Of a stretch of DNA of 64,000 bases, positions 9,389 through 17,648 are shown piece by piece. The stretch lies in contig JAWKWX010000005.1 of the NCBI GenBank assembly GCA_041397305.1, forward strand, positions 124,001 to 188,000. The letters are read 5' to 3'. The stretch comes from TMP-24 sp041397305. GTDB taxonomy: Bacteria; Pseudomonadota; Alphaproteobacteria; Rhodobacterales; Rhodobacteraceae. Made by a program: the position numbers and the translations under genes. Position 1 is the first letter of the stretch; the number at the start of each line of letters is the position of its first letter. Below the pieces are notes generated by a model. The model was not told the origin of the DNA. It did not search any database and worked only from the letters and a program-made list of their open reading frames with translations.

Positions 9389-9402
9389 ACTAACATGTTA
9401 GT
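9389..9402. promoter_or_regulatory. 14-bp perfect palindrome in the divergent promoter region
   Basis: ACTAACATGTTAGT, perfectly symmetric, lies between the SBP gene (minus) and the ATPase gene (plus), 73 bases before the latter's ATG. It is AT-rich within GC-rich surroundings. The form suits a GntR- or LacI-type repressor operator controlling both halves of the uptake locus. No cognate regulator gene is adjacent. Confidence 0.5.
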
Positions 9403-9474
9403 ATGTCCAGATGGTGGACAGGCAGAAATCGCTGCGCTATCCCTGATGGTCGAAGGCGCAGGGAAGGGGTCGGC

Positions 9475-10551
9475 ATGGCGGACGTTGCAATCCGGGGGGT
9501 GCGGAAATCCTACGGCGGCCATGAAGTGGTGCACGGCGTCGATATCGAGATCGCGGATGGCCAGTTCCTGGTGCTGGTCGGCCCCTCCGGGTGCGGAAAA
9601 TCGACGCTTCTTCGGATGGTTGCGGGACTTGAGGCGATCAGCGGCGGCACGATAGAGATCGGCGGCAAGGTGGTGAACAATCTGCCGCCCGCCGAGCGCG
9701 ACATTGCGATGGTCTTCCAGAATTACGCGCTTTACCCCCACAAGACGGTCGCGGCGAACATGGGGTTCGCGCTGAAGATGGCGCGGATGGACAGGGCAGA
9801 GATCGACATGCGGGTGGCGAAGGCCGCAGGGATCCTCGGGCTGGAGCCCTATCTCGACCGCTTTCCGCGCGCGCTGTCGGGCGGGCAACGCCAGAGGGTG
9901 GCGATGGGGCGCGCGATCGTGCGCGAGCCCAAGGTCTTTCTCTTCGATGAGCCTTTGTCGAACCTCGACGCGAAGCTGCGCGTCCAGATGCGGTCGGAGA
10001 TTCGCGAGCTGCATCAGCGGCTTGGCACGACGACGATCTATGTCACCCATGACCAGATCGAGGCGATGACCATGGCCGACAAGATCGTGGTGATGCGCGA
10101 CGGCCATATCGCCCAGGTCGGCGCGCCGCTCGACCTCTACGACCGGCCCGCGAATGTCTTCGTCGCGGGCTTCATCGGCTCGCCCGCGATGAACCTTCTG
10201 AAGGGGCAGCTGGTGAAGGAGGAAGAGGAATGGCGCGTCGATGTCGGTGCGGGCCGCCTGCCGCTGCCAGCCATGCCGGGCCTCACGGAAGGGCGGGAGG
10301 TCATCTACGGCATCCGGCCGGAACATCTGATCCGCTCGGGCCAGGGCGTTGCGGCGCGGGTGGCGGTGGTTGAACCGACGGGGGCGGAGACGCATCTGGT
10401 GGCCCGGCTCGGCGCGGAGGGGCGCGGCGGGCAGGAGCTGATCGCGGTCTTCCGCGAACGTCAGGCCATCACCCCGGGCGAGACGGTGCGGCTGATGCCG
10501 ACCCCGGCGCATGTCCATCTTTTCGACGCCGCCAGCGGCCAGCGGATCTGA
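9475..10551 (+). CDS. UgpC/MalK-type sugar ABC transporter ATPase
   Basis: 358 residues from the ATG at 9475 (GGGAAGGGG upstream); an upstream in-frame ATG at 9403 overlaps the putative operator and was rejected. Walker A GPSGCGKST, Q-loop VFQNYALYP, signature LSGGQRQRV, Walker B VFLFDEPLSNLD and switch His in YVTHDQIEAM are all intact. A C-terminal TOBE domain (about 240-358) follows. It is the energy-coupling subunit for the divergent permeases. The next gene starts 4 bases after its stop. Confidence 0.95.
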   Translation: MADVAIRGVRKSYGGHEVVHGVDIEIADGQFLVLVGPSGCGKSTLLRMVAGLEAISGGTIEIGGKVVNNLPPAERDIAMVFQNYALYPHKTVAANMGFALKMARMDRAEIDMRVAKAAGILGLEPYLDRFPRALSGGQRQRVAMGRAIVREPKVFLFDEPLSNLDAKLRVQMRSEIRELHQRLGTTTIYVTHDQIEAMTMADKIVVMRDGHIAQVGAPLDLYDRPANVFVAGFIGSPAMNLLKGQLVKEEEEWRVDVGAGRLPLPAMPGLTEGREVIYGIRPEHLIRSGQGVAARVAVVEPTGAETHLVARLGAEGRGGQELIAVFRERQAITPGETVRLMPTPAHVHLFDAASGQRI

Positions 10552-10555
10552 CCCG

Positions 10556-11203
10556 ATGCCCACCGTCCTTTGTTATGGCGACAGCAACACCCACGGCACC
10601 AGGCCGATGGCGACGCTGGACGATCTGGGCCGGTTCGCCAGGGCCGAACGCTGGCCCGGCGTGATGGCTGCGGCTCTGGGCGAGGGCTGGGAGGTGATCG
10701 CGGAAGGTCAGCCGGGGCGGACGACCGTGCATGACGATCCGGTCGAGGGGCCGCACCGGAACGGGCTGACGGTGCTGCCCGCGGTGCTGGAAAGCCATCG
10801 GCCGATCGATCTGGTCATCGTGAAACTTGGCACCAATGACCTGAAGCCGCGCTTTGCGGTTTCGGCGACCGATATCGCCCTGTCGCTTGGCAAGCTGGTG
10901 CGGGTGATCCGCGCTTCGGGTTCGGGGCCCGTGGGCGGTGCGCCCGACGTGCTGGTGGTGGCGCCACCGCCGGTTCTGGAGGCGGGTTGCCTTGCGGAGA
11001 TATTCGCGGGTGCGGCGGTGCGGTCGCAGGCGCTGTCGGCGCATGTCGCGCGCGAGGCCGGCAGGCAGGGCGCGGGCTTCTTCGACGCGGGCGCGGTGAT
11101 CGAAGTTTCGCCGCTGGACGGCGTTCACTATGAAAGCGAGGCGCATCAGCGCCTTGGCAAGGCGCTGGCCGAGGCGGTCCGGCGCCGGTTCGGGGAGGGA
11201 TGA
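10556..11203 (+). CDS. SGNH/GDSL hydrolase, arylesterase-like
   Basis: 215 residues from the ATG at 10556, four bases after the ATPase stop. Block I is CYGDSNTHG (nucleophile Ser), block III KLGTNDLK, and the catalytic Asp/His pair is in DGVHYESEAH. There is no signal peptide, so it is cytoplasmic. It resembles the GDSL arylesterase/thioesterase type found in Agrobacterium and Rhodobacterales sugar loci. Placed between a sugar transporter ATPase and RbsD/FucU-ribokinase genes, it may deacylate an imported acylated sugar; that is an inference from context. Confidence 0.88.
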   Translation: MPTVLCYGDSNTHGTRPMATLDDLGRFARAERWPGVMAAALGEGWEVIAEGQPGRTTVHDDPVEGPHRNGLTVLPAVLESHRPIDLVIVKLGTNDLKPRFAVSATDIALSLGKLVRVIRASGSGPVGGAPDVLVVAPPPVLEAGCLAEIFAGAAVRSQALSAHVAREAGRQGAGFFDAGAVIEVSPLDGVHYESEAHQRLGKALAEAVRRRFGEG

Positions 11204-11204
11204 G

Positions 11205-11657
11205 ATGCTGAAGGGAATAGATCCGCGGCTGAATGCCGAGGTGCTGGCGGCGCTGAGGGCGATGGGCCACGGCGATACGCTGGTTGTCGCCGATACCAAC
11301 TTTCCCTCGGATTCCATCGCGCGGCAGACGGTTCTGGGTCGCCTCCTGCGGATGGACAACCTGACCTGCGCCCAGGCGATGAAAGCGATCCTGTCGGTCT
11401 TGCCGCTGGATACGTTCGTCGATGATTTCGCGGGGCGGATGGAAGTGGTGGGCGATGCAAAGGCGGTGCCGGAGGTCCAGCGCGAGGTTCAGGTTGAAAT
11501 TGATCAAGCCGAAGGCCGCCCAAGACATATGATCGGTATCGAAAGGTTCGATTTCTACGAACGCGCCAAGACCGCCTATGCGGTGATCCAGACCGGGGAG
11601 CGGCGGTTCTACGGCTGTTTCATCCTCAGGAAGGGCGTGATCCCGCCGGAGGCTTGA
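11205..11657 (+). CDS. RbsD/FucU-family sugar mutarotase-like protein
   Basis: 150 residues from the ATG at 11205, one base after the previous stop, with SD GGGGAGGG. Conserved family segments are LAALRAMGHGDTLVVADTNFP near the N terminus, RHMIGIERFDFYERAKTAYA, and GERRFYGCFILRKGV at the C terminus. The family (PF05025) interconverts pyranose and furanose or anomeric forms of ribose or fucose; the GCFILRKGV ending is closer to FucU. It would supply the sugar form accepted by the following ribokinase-family kinase. Confidence 0.88.
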   Translation: MLKGIDPRLNAEVLAALRAMGHGDTLVVADTNFPSDSIARQTVLGRLLRMDNLTCAQAMKAILSVLPLDTFVDDFAGRMEVVGDAKAVPEVQREVQVEIDQAEGRPRHMIGIERFDFYERAKTAYAVIQTGERRFYGCFILRKGVIPPEA

Positions 11658-11660
11658 GCG

Positions 11661-12581
11661 ATGGGGCGCGTTGTCATCCTCGGCGTCTTCGTCGCCGATA
11701 CCGCCTATCGTGCGGCACGGGCGCCGAAGATGGGCGAGACGATCATGGGCGAGAGTTTCGCGCTTGGGCCGGGCGGCAAAGGATCGAACCAGGCCGTGGC
11801 CTCGGCGATGGCGGGGGCCGAGACACATTTCATCTCGCGCCTCGGCCGGGATCCCTTTGCCGACATGGCGCTGGCAACCTGGAAGAAGGCGGGCGTTCAT
11901 CCCGCGATCAGCCAGCATGACGAGAGCTACACGGGTGCCGCCTATATCTTTGTCGAGGCCGCGACCGGCAACAATGCGATCATCGTCTGCCCGGGGGTCG
12001 CGGGCACGATCGGGCCCGACGATATCGAGGCGCGGCGGGCGCTGGTCGAAGGGGCGTCGGTCTTTGTCACGCAACTGGAGCAGCCGATGGCGGCAGCGGT
12101 GGCGGCTTTGCGGATGGCGAAGGCGACAGGCGTGACGACCGTCCTCAATCCTGCCCCGGCCGCGCCCCTGCCCGACGGCATGCTGGCGCTGTGCGATTAC
12201 GTCACGCCAAATGAAACGGAGGCCGAGGCGCTGACCGGGCTGCCGGTCGGCACTGTCGAGGAGGCGGTGCGCGCGGCCGAAGCCTTGCGGGCGGCAGGCG
12301 CAGGGGCGGCGATCATCACGCTGGGCGAGAGGGGCGCACTGTTCCACGACGGGCGGCAAAGCGTGCATGTGCCGTCGGTCAGCGCCGGGCCGGTGGTCGA
12401 GACCACGGGCGCGGGCGACGCGTTCAACGGCGCCTTCGCGGCGGCGCTGGCGGGCGGCATGGAGCCGATCGCGGCGGTGCGGTTTGCCTGTGCGGGCGCG
12501 GGCATTTCGGTGACGCGGCCCGGCACCGCGCCCTCGATGCCCTCGCGGGCGGAAATCGAGGCACTGCTCGCGCGCGGGTGA
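11661..12581 (+). CDS. rbsK: ribokinase-family (PfkB) sugar kinase
   Basis: 306 residues. The substrate-binding GPGGKGSNQAVASAMAG signature (about residues 35-51) and the PfkB anion-hole/catalytic motif ETTGAGDAFNGAF (catalytic Asp, about residue 252) are intact. It phosphorylates a sugar, in ribokinase O-5 of ribose, with ATP in the cytoplasm. It follows the RbsD/FucU-like gene by three bases and ends the plus-strand half of the uptake locus. Ribose is the default guess; the CUT1-type transporter is not the usual ribose (CUT2) system, so a related sugar is equally possible. Confidence 0.88.
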   Translation: MGRVVILGVFVADTAYRAARAPKMGETIMGESFALGPGGKGSNQAVASAMAGAETHFISRLGRDPFADMALATWKKAGVHPAISQHDESYTGAAYIFVEAATGNNAIIVCPGVAGTIGPDDIEARRALVEGASVFVTQLEQPMAAAVAALRMAKATGVTTVLNPAPAAPLPDGMLALCDYVTPNETEAEALTGLPVGTVEEAVRAAEALRAAGAGAAIITLGERGALFHDGRQSVHVPSVSAGPVVETTGAGDAFNGAFAAALAGGMEPIAAVRFACAGAGISVTRPGTAPSMPSRAEIEALLARG

Positions 12582-12667
12582 GCCGAAATCCTTCAAGGGG
12601 TCGGGCCGGGTATGGTGCCGAAATCCGGGCGCTTTCGCCCCGGCCGGGCGCGCAGTAGGGTCAGGAG

Positions 12668-13357
12668 ATGCGGCTTTCCATTCCTCTTCTCGCGGGGCTC
12701 GCGCTCTGTCTGTCGCTCTGGCTCTACGGGGTGGTCGGTGCGCCTCTGTCCGGGTCGGCGGGCAACCGCGCACCAGCGACGACCCAGTCGACGGGCGACA
12801 GGATTCTTCTGCTCGGCACCAGCCTGACGGCGCGCGGCGACTGGCCGGAGGCGCTGCAGGCAGAGCTGGCGCGCTGCGCGCCCGGCGTTCGGGTCGAGCG
12901 GCTGGCGCGCGCAGGCGGCGCGAGCGGCTGGGCGGAAGGTGCGCTGACCGATCGGCTTGGCGCGGACCCGCCGCAGGTTCTGGTGATCGAACTGTCGATC
13001 AACGATGCCTCGCTCTGGCATGGCGTGCCGCTGTTTCTCAGCCGCGCGCGGCATCTGCGCATGATCGCGGCGGCGCAGGAGGCGGGCGCGGTGGTCTTTC
13101 TCGCGCTGCTCAACCCGGCCTTTGGCGCGAACGGCTGGGAGCGGCCGGGTGAGGCGCGCTATCGCGCGCTTTATCGCGATCTTGCGGCCGAGACCGGGGC
13201 GGGGCTGATCGACAGCGATCCGTTCTGGCGCGGCCTTTCAGATGAGGCGCGGGCGGCGGCGATTCCCGACGGGTTGCATCCGACCGGGGCGGCGATGCGG
13301 GAGAGGGCGTTGCCTTCCTATATCGAGATGCTGAGGCCCATCGTCTGCGCGGGCTGA
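12668..13357 (+). CDS. SGNH hydrolase, membrane-anchored or exported
   Basis: 229 residues. An N-terminal hydrophobic segment (about 3-24, LSIPLLAGLALCLSLWLYG) is a signal peptide or anchor, so the catalytic domain is periplasmic. Block I is the variant LLGTSLTARGDW, block III is ELSINDASLW, and the catalytic Asp-His is in IPDGLHPTG. The substrate is unknown. It is separated from the ribokinase by 86 bases and lies upstream of the glucan operon, so a role in trimming or deacylating periplasmic glycans is conceivable but unproven. Confidence 0.85.
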   Translation: MRLSIPLLAGLALCLSLWLYGVVGAPLSGSAGNRAPATTQSTGDRILLLGTSLTARGDWPEALQAELARCAPGVRVERLARAGGASGWAEGALTDRLGADPPQVLVIELSINDASLWHGVPLFLSRARHLRMIAAAQEAGAVVFLALLNPAFGANGWERPGEARYRALYRDLAAETGAGLIDSDPFWRGLSDEARAAAIPDGLHPTGAAMRERALPSYIEMLRPIVCAG

Positions 13358-13573
13358 TCAGCGCTGGCGGGGGCTGATCTCGCGCCGCTCCGGCTCTGAC
13401 GCGGCGGCAAATCCGCGCAGGATCTCGGCCTGCAGATCGAAATCAGCGAGAAAGATATATTTCTGCCGGTCGGCGTCGCAGCCGGGCGCCACCGTCCGTT
13501 CGAGAGCGAGAATGTAATTCCGGGGCGCGAAACGGCGCGTGAGAATCTCTGTCGGATCATGGTCGCCGGGCAT
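13358..13573 (-). CDS. small hypothetical protein
   Basis: 71 residues, convergent with and abutting the SGNH hydrolase stop. The sequence reads as an ordinary soluble protein (FAPRNYILALERTVAPG, KYIFLADFDLQAEIL) with no membrane span or recognised motif. The protein-like composition and the exact abutment argue that it is real; the ribosome site (GGTGGAA) is weak. Confidence 0.5.
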   Translation of the reverse strand: MPGDHDPTEILTRRFAPRNYILALERTVAPGCDADRQKYIFLADFDLQAEILRGFAAASEPERREISPRQR

Positions 13574-14016
13574 GGCCTAATTCCACCTGTCAAAATTGTC
13601 TGCGTATGACGCAGCGGACGACTCTATAATTAGTAGGTCTATAGCGCAGTCGAAACAAAATGTAAGAGTCTGCGCGAAACAATACACAGAAATGACGCCT
13701 ATTGTAGTGATACTAGGGGGATATGACCGGCTCGCCCGCGAGAGCAGCCCGCCTTTGTCTGGACGTTGCGGGCAGGGCGGTGCTGGCACAGGCGACCGAG
13801 CCCGAACGGTGCGATCGGCGGCGCTTTGCCGATCGGGTCGGCCAGATGCCCAAAAAACCGCCGCTCCGATAGCGTGGCGCCAGAGCTGAGGCTGTCTAAC
13901 CAACCGGCATCTTTACAAAAATATCGGAATAGCGGATATGCGCCGCCGGCATGGCCCTGCTCTGGATATCGCCCGGACGTTGTGAGATTGACCTGCCGAC
14001 TGGATCCCGCTGCGAC
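13574..14016. other. intergenic region upstream of the glucan operon
   Basis: About 440 bases without a convincing gene. A low-GC stretch (13590-13720) holds a TGCGT-ATG-ACGCA inverted repeat at 13601-13613 and a TATAAT at 13625-13630 without a well-spaced -35. Short open frames on both strands lack ribosome sites and protein-like composition. It probably contains the promoter for the opg operon and for the small minus-strand gene. Confidence 0.5.
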
Positions 14017-15645
14017 ATGACCGACAGAATCGATAAGACCCCTTCCGACCCCGCGCGGCGGAGCCTCCTTGTGCGGGGCGGCAGCCTCGGGCTCTTGCTT
14101 GCCACGACCGGCTTGCCGACCTGCCTTGCGGCACAGGAAACGCCGGGGCCGACGGTCGATCCCGCCGCCGCGCCGCCCGCAGGCGCGGCCTTCAGCTTCG
14201 ACAGCCTGACCGAGGCGGCGCGCGCCCGTGCCGCAGGCGAAGATCCGGTGCCCGCGCCCCTGTCGGACTTCCTCGCCGGGCTCGACTACGACAAGTACCA
14301 GATGATCCAGTTCTGGCCAAAGCGCGCGCGCTGGGCCGAGAAGGGTAGCCTCTGGCGGGTTCTGCCGTTCCACGTGGGCTGGCTCTTCAAGGAGCCGGTG
14401 AAGATATTCGAGGTGACGGACGGCCAGGCGGTCGAAATGACCTTCACCACCGACGATTTCGAATATCGCGGTGCCCTGAAAGCGGAAGTGCCCGAGAATT
14501 TCACCCTGCCGGGGGTGGCGGGCTTCAAGCTCAACCATCCGATCAACCGGGGCGATCTCTTCGACGAGGTGATCTCTTTCGTGGGCGCGAGCTATTTCCG
14601 CGTGCTGGGGCAGGGGAATGCCTATGGCCTGTCGTCGCGGGGGCTGGCGATCGACACAGGTCTGTCCAAGGCCGAGGAATTCCCCCGGTTCACCGGGTTC
14701 TGGCTGGAAAGACCGGCGGCCGGGGCGCAGGTGGTCACGGTCTATGCCGCGCTCGACAGTGCGAGCGTCACGGGCGCCTACCGTTTCGTGATCACGCCCG
14801 GTGTGGAAACAACGGTGGACGTGACCGCGCAGCTCTTTTTCCGCAGCGAGATCGAGGAACTGGGGATCGCGCCTTTGACCTCGATGTTCCTTTATGGCGA
14901 GGTCAACCGCGCGCGTTTCGACGATTACCGCCCTCAGGTCCATGACAGCAATGGTCTCCGGATCGAACGGGCCGACGGCGATGTGATCTGGCGGGCACTG
15001 AACAATCCGCTTCAACTCGCGTCTTCCTATTTCGCCGAGACGCGGCCGCGCCGGTTCGGCCTGCATCAGCGCGGGCGGGATTTCGACGATTATCAGGATG
15101 CCGAAGCTCATTACGAGCGTCGTCCCTCGGTCGACATCGAACCCCTGGGCGACTGGGGCGCGGGGCGGGTGCGACTGGTCGAGATTCCCTCGACGCTCGA
15201 AGTGCATGACAATATCGTCGCCTATTGGGTGCCCGATCAGAAGCCTGCGGCGGGATCGTCGCTGGAGATTGCCTACCGCATGCATTGGGGGCGGCTTGAT
15301 GCCCCCGCCATGGATGACCGGGCACGGGTGCTGGAAACGCGCGGCGGCGTGGGCGGTGCGGCGGGCAACGACAATCCGCCCGACACGCGCAAGTTCGTCG
15401 TCGATTTCCAGGGTGGCATGCTGAGCCGCCTTTTGCCCGAGGATGAAGAGGTCAAGCCGGTGGTGACGGTGACGAACGGCAAGGCCGAGAATGTCACGCT
15501 GCACCGGATCGACGGCACCGACATCTGGCGGCTGGTGTTCGATGTCGCCTCCGATACAGGCGCTGTCGCGGAATTGTCAGCCCATGTCGCGGGTTACGGT
15601 AGGAAGCTGACGGAAATCTGGATGTTCCAGTGGGTGAAATCATGA
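14017..15645 (+). CDS. opgG: periplasmic glucan biosynthesis protein OpgG/OpgD
   Basis: 542 residues from the ATG at 14017; a longer frame from 13951 would put 22 residues before the signal. A twin-arginine signal (ARRSLLVRGG, cleaved near LAAQE, residue 46) targets the periplasm. The MdoG/OpgG domain (PF04349) fills the rest, with FDSLTEAARARA, FRVLGQGNAYGLSSRGLAID and WRALNNP segments. It is required for backbone synthesis or branching of osmoregulated periplasmic glucans. A Tat signal is typical of OpgD in E. coli, but the operon context fits OpgG of Rhodobacter. It overlaps the next ORF by four bases. Confidence 0.93.
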   Translation: MTDRIDKTPSDPARRSLLVRGGSLGLLLATTGLPTCLAAQETPGPTVDPAAAPPAGAAFSFDSLTEAARARAAGEDPVPAPLSDFLAGLDYDKYQMIQFWPKRARWAEKGSLWRVLPFHVGWLFKEPVKIFEVTDGQAVEMTFTTDDFEYRGALKAEVPENFTLPGVAGFKLNHPINRGDLFDEVISFVGASYFRVLGQGNAYGLSSRGLAIDTGLSKAEEFPRFTGFWLERPAAGAQVVTVYAALDSASVTGAYRFVITPGVETTVDVTAQLFFRSEIEELGIAPLTSMFLYGEVNRARFDDYRPQVHDSNGLRIERADGDVIWRALNNPLQLASSYFAETRPRRFGLHQRGRDFDDYQDAEAHYERRPSVDIEPLGDWGAGRVRLVEIPSTLEVHDNIVAYWVPDQKPAAGSSLEIAYRMHWGRLDAPAMDDRARVLETRGGVGGAAGNDNPPDTRKFVVDFQGGMLSRLLPEDEEVKPVVTVTNGKAENVTLHRIDGTDIWRLVFDVASDTGAVAELSAHVAGYGRKLTEIWMFQWVKS

Positions 15646-15827
15646 TGCGCCAGACCATGTTCGACGATCAGGCCACGGCGGCCGAAAGGGTCGCGCAGGC
15701 GCTCGCGCTCGGGCAGTTGCCCGAGGCGCCGCGCATGATGCCGACGCAGGTGCTGGAACGGCCGCAGGGGCGGCTTTCGGCCTGGATCGCCATGCTGACG
15801 ACCGGGTTCGGGGCCGCGCGGACCTGA
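15642..15827 (+). CDS. opgI: small protein between opgG and opgH, OpgI candidate
   Basis: 61 residues, overlapping opgG by ATGA and ending 3 bases before opgH. The sequence is amphipathic with no signal peptide (FDDQATAAERVAQALALGQLPEAPRMMP, then LSAWIAMLTTGFG). In Rhodobacter sphaeroides the operon is described as opgGIH-opgC, where opgI has no mdo counterpart in E. coli but is needed for glucan production. Position and translational coupling make this ORF the natural OpgI equivalent. That equivalence is from recalled gene order, not from alignment. Confidence 0.6.
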   Translation: MMRQTMFDDQATAAERVAQALALGQLPEAPRMMPTQVLERPQGRLSAWIAMLTTGFGAART

Positions 15828-15830
15828 TAG

Positions 15831-17648
15831 ATGGCCCGGCCCCGCCAGAGCGACGACAGTATCGAGCGGCGCGTACTTCTGGTGCGCGCCGTCGCCGTTT
15901 TGCTGGCTCTGGCGACCGGGGCGGGGGCAGCGGCGATCTTCATCCAGTATGCGTCGGCCGACGGGCTGACGCCGATGGCGGTTCTCAGTGCCCTGCTTCT
16001 GTGCCTGTCCACAAGCTGGCTGGCCTGGGGCGCCTGTCTGGGGCTGATCGGGCTGCGGCCCTCGCGCTTCCGCGCGCCGCGGAACGCGGGGCCGATAGGG
16101 TCGCGGACTGTGGTGATCGTGCCGGTCTGCAACGAGGATCCGGTGGTAACCTTCGCGCGGGTGGCCGCCATGTACCGGTCGGTCAATGCCGCCACGGCTG
16201 TGCCGGTGCATTTCGCCATCCTGTCGGACAGCCGCGATCCGGGGATTGCGGCGGCAGAGGAACGCTGGTTCGCCCGGCTGATGGAGGATACCGCCGGTGC
16301 GGGGCGTCTGTTCTACCGCCGCCGCAGCCAGAACACCGGGCGCAAGGCCGGCAATATCGAGGATTTCTTCGCCCGCTCCGGCGGGGCCTATGACCTGGCG
16401 CTGATCCTCGATGCCGACAGTCTGATGGAGGGCGGCACCATCGTCGAGATGATCCGGCGGATGGAGGCCGACCCCGCGCTTGGCCTATTGCAGACGCTGC
16501 CGGTGGTGGTCCGTGCCCAGTCGATCTTCGGCCGGGTGATGCAGTTCGCCGCTGCCTTCTTCTCGCCCGTCTTCTCGCGCGGGCTGGCGCGTCTGCAGGG
16601 GCGCACGGGCCCCTTCTGGGGCCATAATGCCATGGTGCGGGTCGAGGCCTTCACCGCCGCCTGCGGCCTGCCGGTCCTGTCCGGCCCGCCGCCGTTCGGC
16701 GGCCATATTCTCAGCCACGATTATGTCGAGGCGGCGCTTCTGGCGCGGGCAGGCTGGAAGGTCAGGCTCGATATCGACATCAGGGGATCCTACGAGGAGG
16801 CGCCCGAAAGCGTGGTCGAACATGCCAGGCGCGACCGCCGCTGGTGCCAAGGCAACCTGCAGCATCTGAGGATCATCGGCGCGCCGGGGCTGAAGGCCTG
16901 GAGCCGTTTCGTCTTTCTGCAGGGCGTCTTCGCCTATATCGCGCCGGTCCTCTGGGCGGGGTTCCTGATTTCGGTCGTTGTCGATCATGTCACCCAGCCA
17001 CCGCCCAACTATTTCCCCGATCCCCACCAGTTCTTTCCGGTCTTCCCAAGCGACGAGACCGCGAAGGCGATCGGCCTCGCCATCGGTATCTTCGGGCTTC
17101 TGATGATGCCGAAGCTGCTGACGACGCTCGAGGCGCTGATCGCGGGGCGGACGAAGGGTTTCGGCGGCAGCTGGAACGCGCTCAAGTCGGTTCTGGCCGA
17201 TTTCCTGCTTCTCAGTTTCCTCGCGCCGATCCTGATGGCCTATCAGACCCGGTCGGTCTGGCAGGTGCTGATGGGACGCGACGGCGGCTGGCCCGCGAAC
17301 CTGCGGGGCGATGCGCGGCTGAGCCTTGGCGAGGCCTGGGCGGCCAGCCGGTTCATCGTGATCGCGGGTGCCGCCTGCCTGATCGCGGGCTATTTCCTGA
17401 CGACGCAGATCCTGATCTGGCTTCTGCCGGTGGCGGTGCCGATGCTTCTGGCGCCGGTTGCCATTTCCTGGACCTCGCGCACCGCGCGGCCCGCCGGTCG
17501 CGCGGTGCGGCTGTTCACCACGCCCGAAGAGCTGGCGGTGCCCGCGATCCTGACGCTGCATGACGCGGTCCTGGCGGCCTGGCAGCCGGTGGCCGCAGCG
17601 CCTGCCGAGATCAAATCCCTTCCCGAACTGGAGCTTGCCGGTGGCTGA
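15831..17648 (+). CDS. opgH: glucan biosynthesis glucosyltransferase OpgH
   Basis: 605 residues. Multi-span inner-membrane GT2 processive glucosyltransferase that polymerises the glucan backbone from UDP-glucose and passes it to the periplasm. Two N-terminal spans (about 17-65) precede the catalytic loop with VCNEDPVV, ILDADSLM, GHNAMVR, SHDYVEAALLARAGW and the product-binding RRDRRWCQGN motif; at least four further spans follow. It is shorter than E. coli OpgH (about 850), lacking the long N-terminal region. Its end overlaps opgC by eight bases. Confidence 0.94.
   Translation: MARPRQSDDSIERRVLLVRAVAVLLALATGAGAAAIFIQYASADGLTPMAVLSALLLCLSTSWLAWGACLGLIGLRPSRFRAPRNAGPIGSRTVVIVPVCNEDPVVTFARVAAMYRSVNAATAVPVHFAILSDSRDPGIAAAEERWFARLMEDTAGAGRLFYRRRSQNTGRKAGNIEDFFARSGGAYDLALILDADSLMEGGTIVEMIRRMEADPALGLLQTLPVVVRAQSIFGRVMQFAAAFFSPVFSRGLARLQGRTGPFWGHNAMVRVEAFTAACGLPVLSGPPPFGGHILSHDYVEAALLARAGWKVRLDIDIRGSYEEAPESVVEHARRDRRWCQGNLQHLRIIGAPGLKAWSRFVFLQGVFAYIAPVLWAGFLISVVVDHVTQPPPNYFPDPHQFFPVFPSDETAKAIGLAIGIFGLLMMPKLLTTLEALIAGRTKGFGGSWNALKSVLADFLLLSFLAPILMAYQTRSVWQVLMGRDGGWPANLRGDARLSLGEAWAASRFIVIAGAACLIAGYFLTTQILIWLLPVAVPMLLAPVAISWTSRTARPAGRAVRLFTTPEELAVPAILTLHDAVLAAWQPVAAAPAEIKSLPELELAGG

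Noticed and set aside
10815..12773. 652-residue minus-strand frame over the RbsD/FucU and ribokinase genes
   Set aside because: Low-complexity Arg/Pro translation; the plus-strand genes carry clear family motifs.
13577..13903. 108-residue minus-strand frame upstream of the opg operon
   Set aside because: No ribosome site, abrupt change of composition along its length, and likely promoter sequence beneath it.
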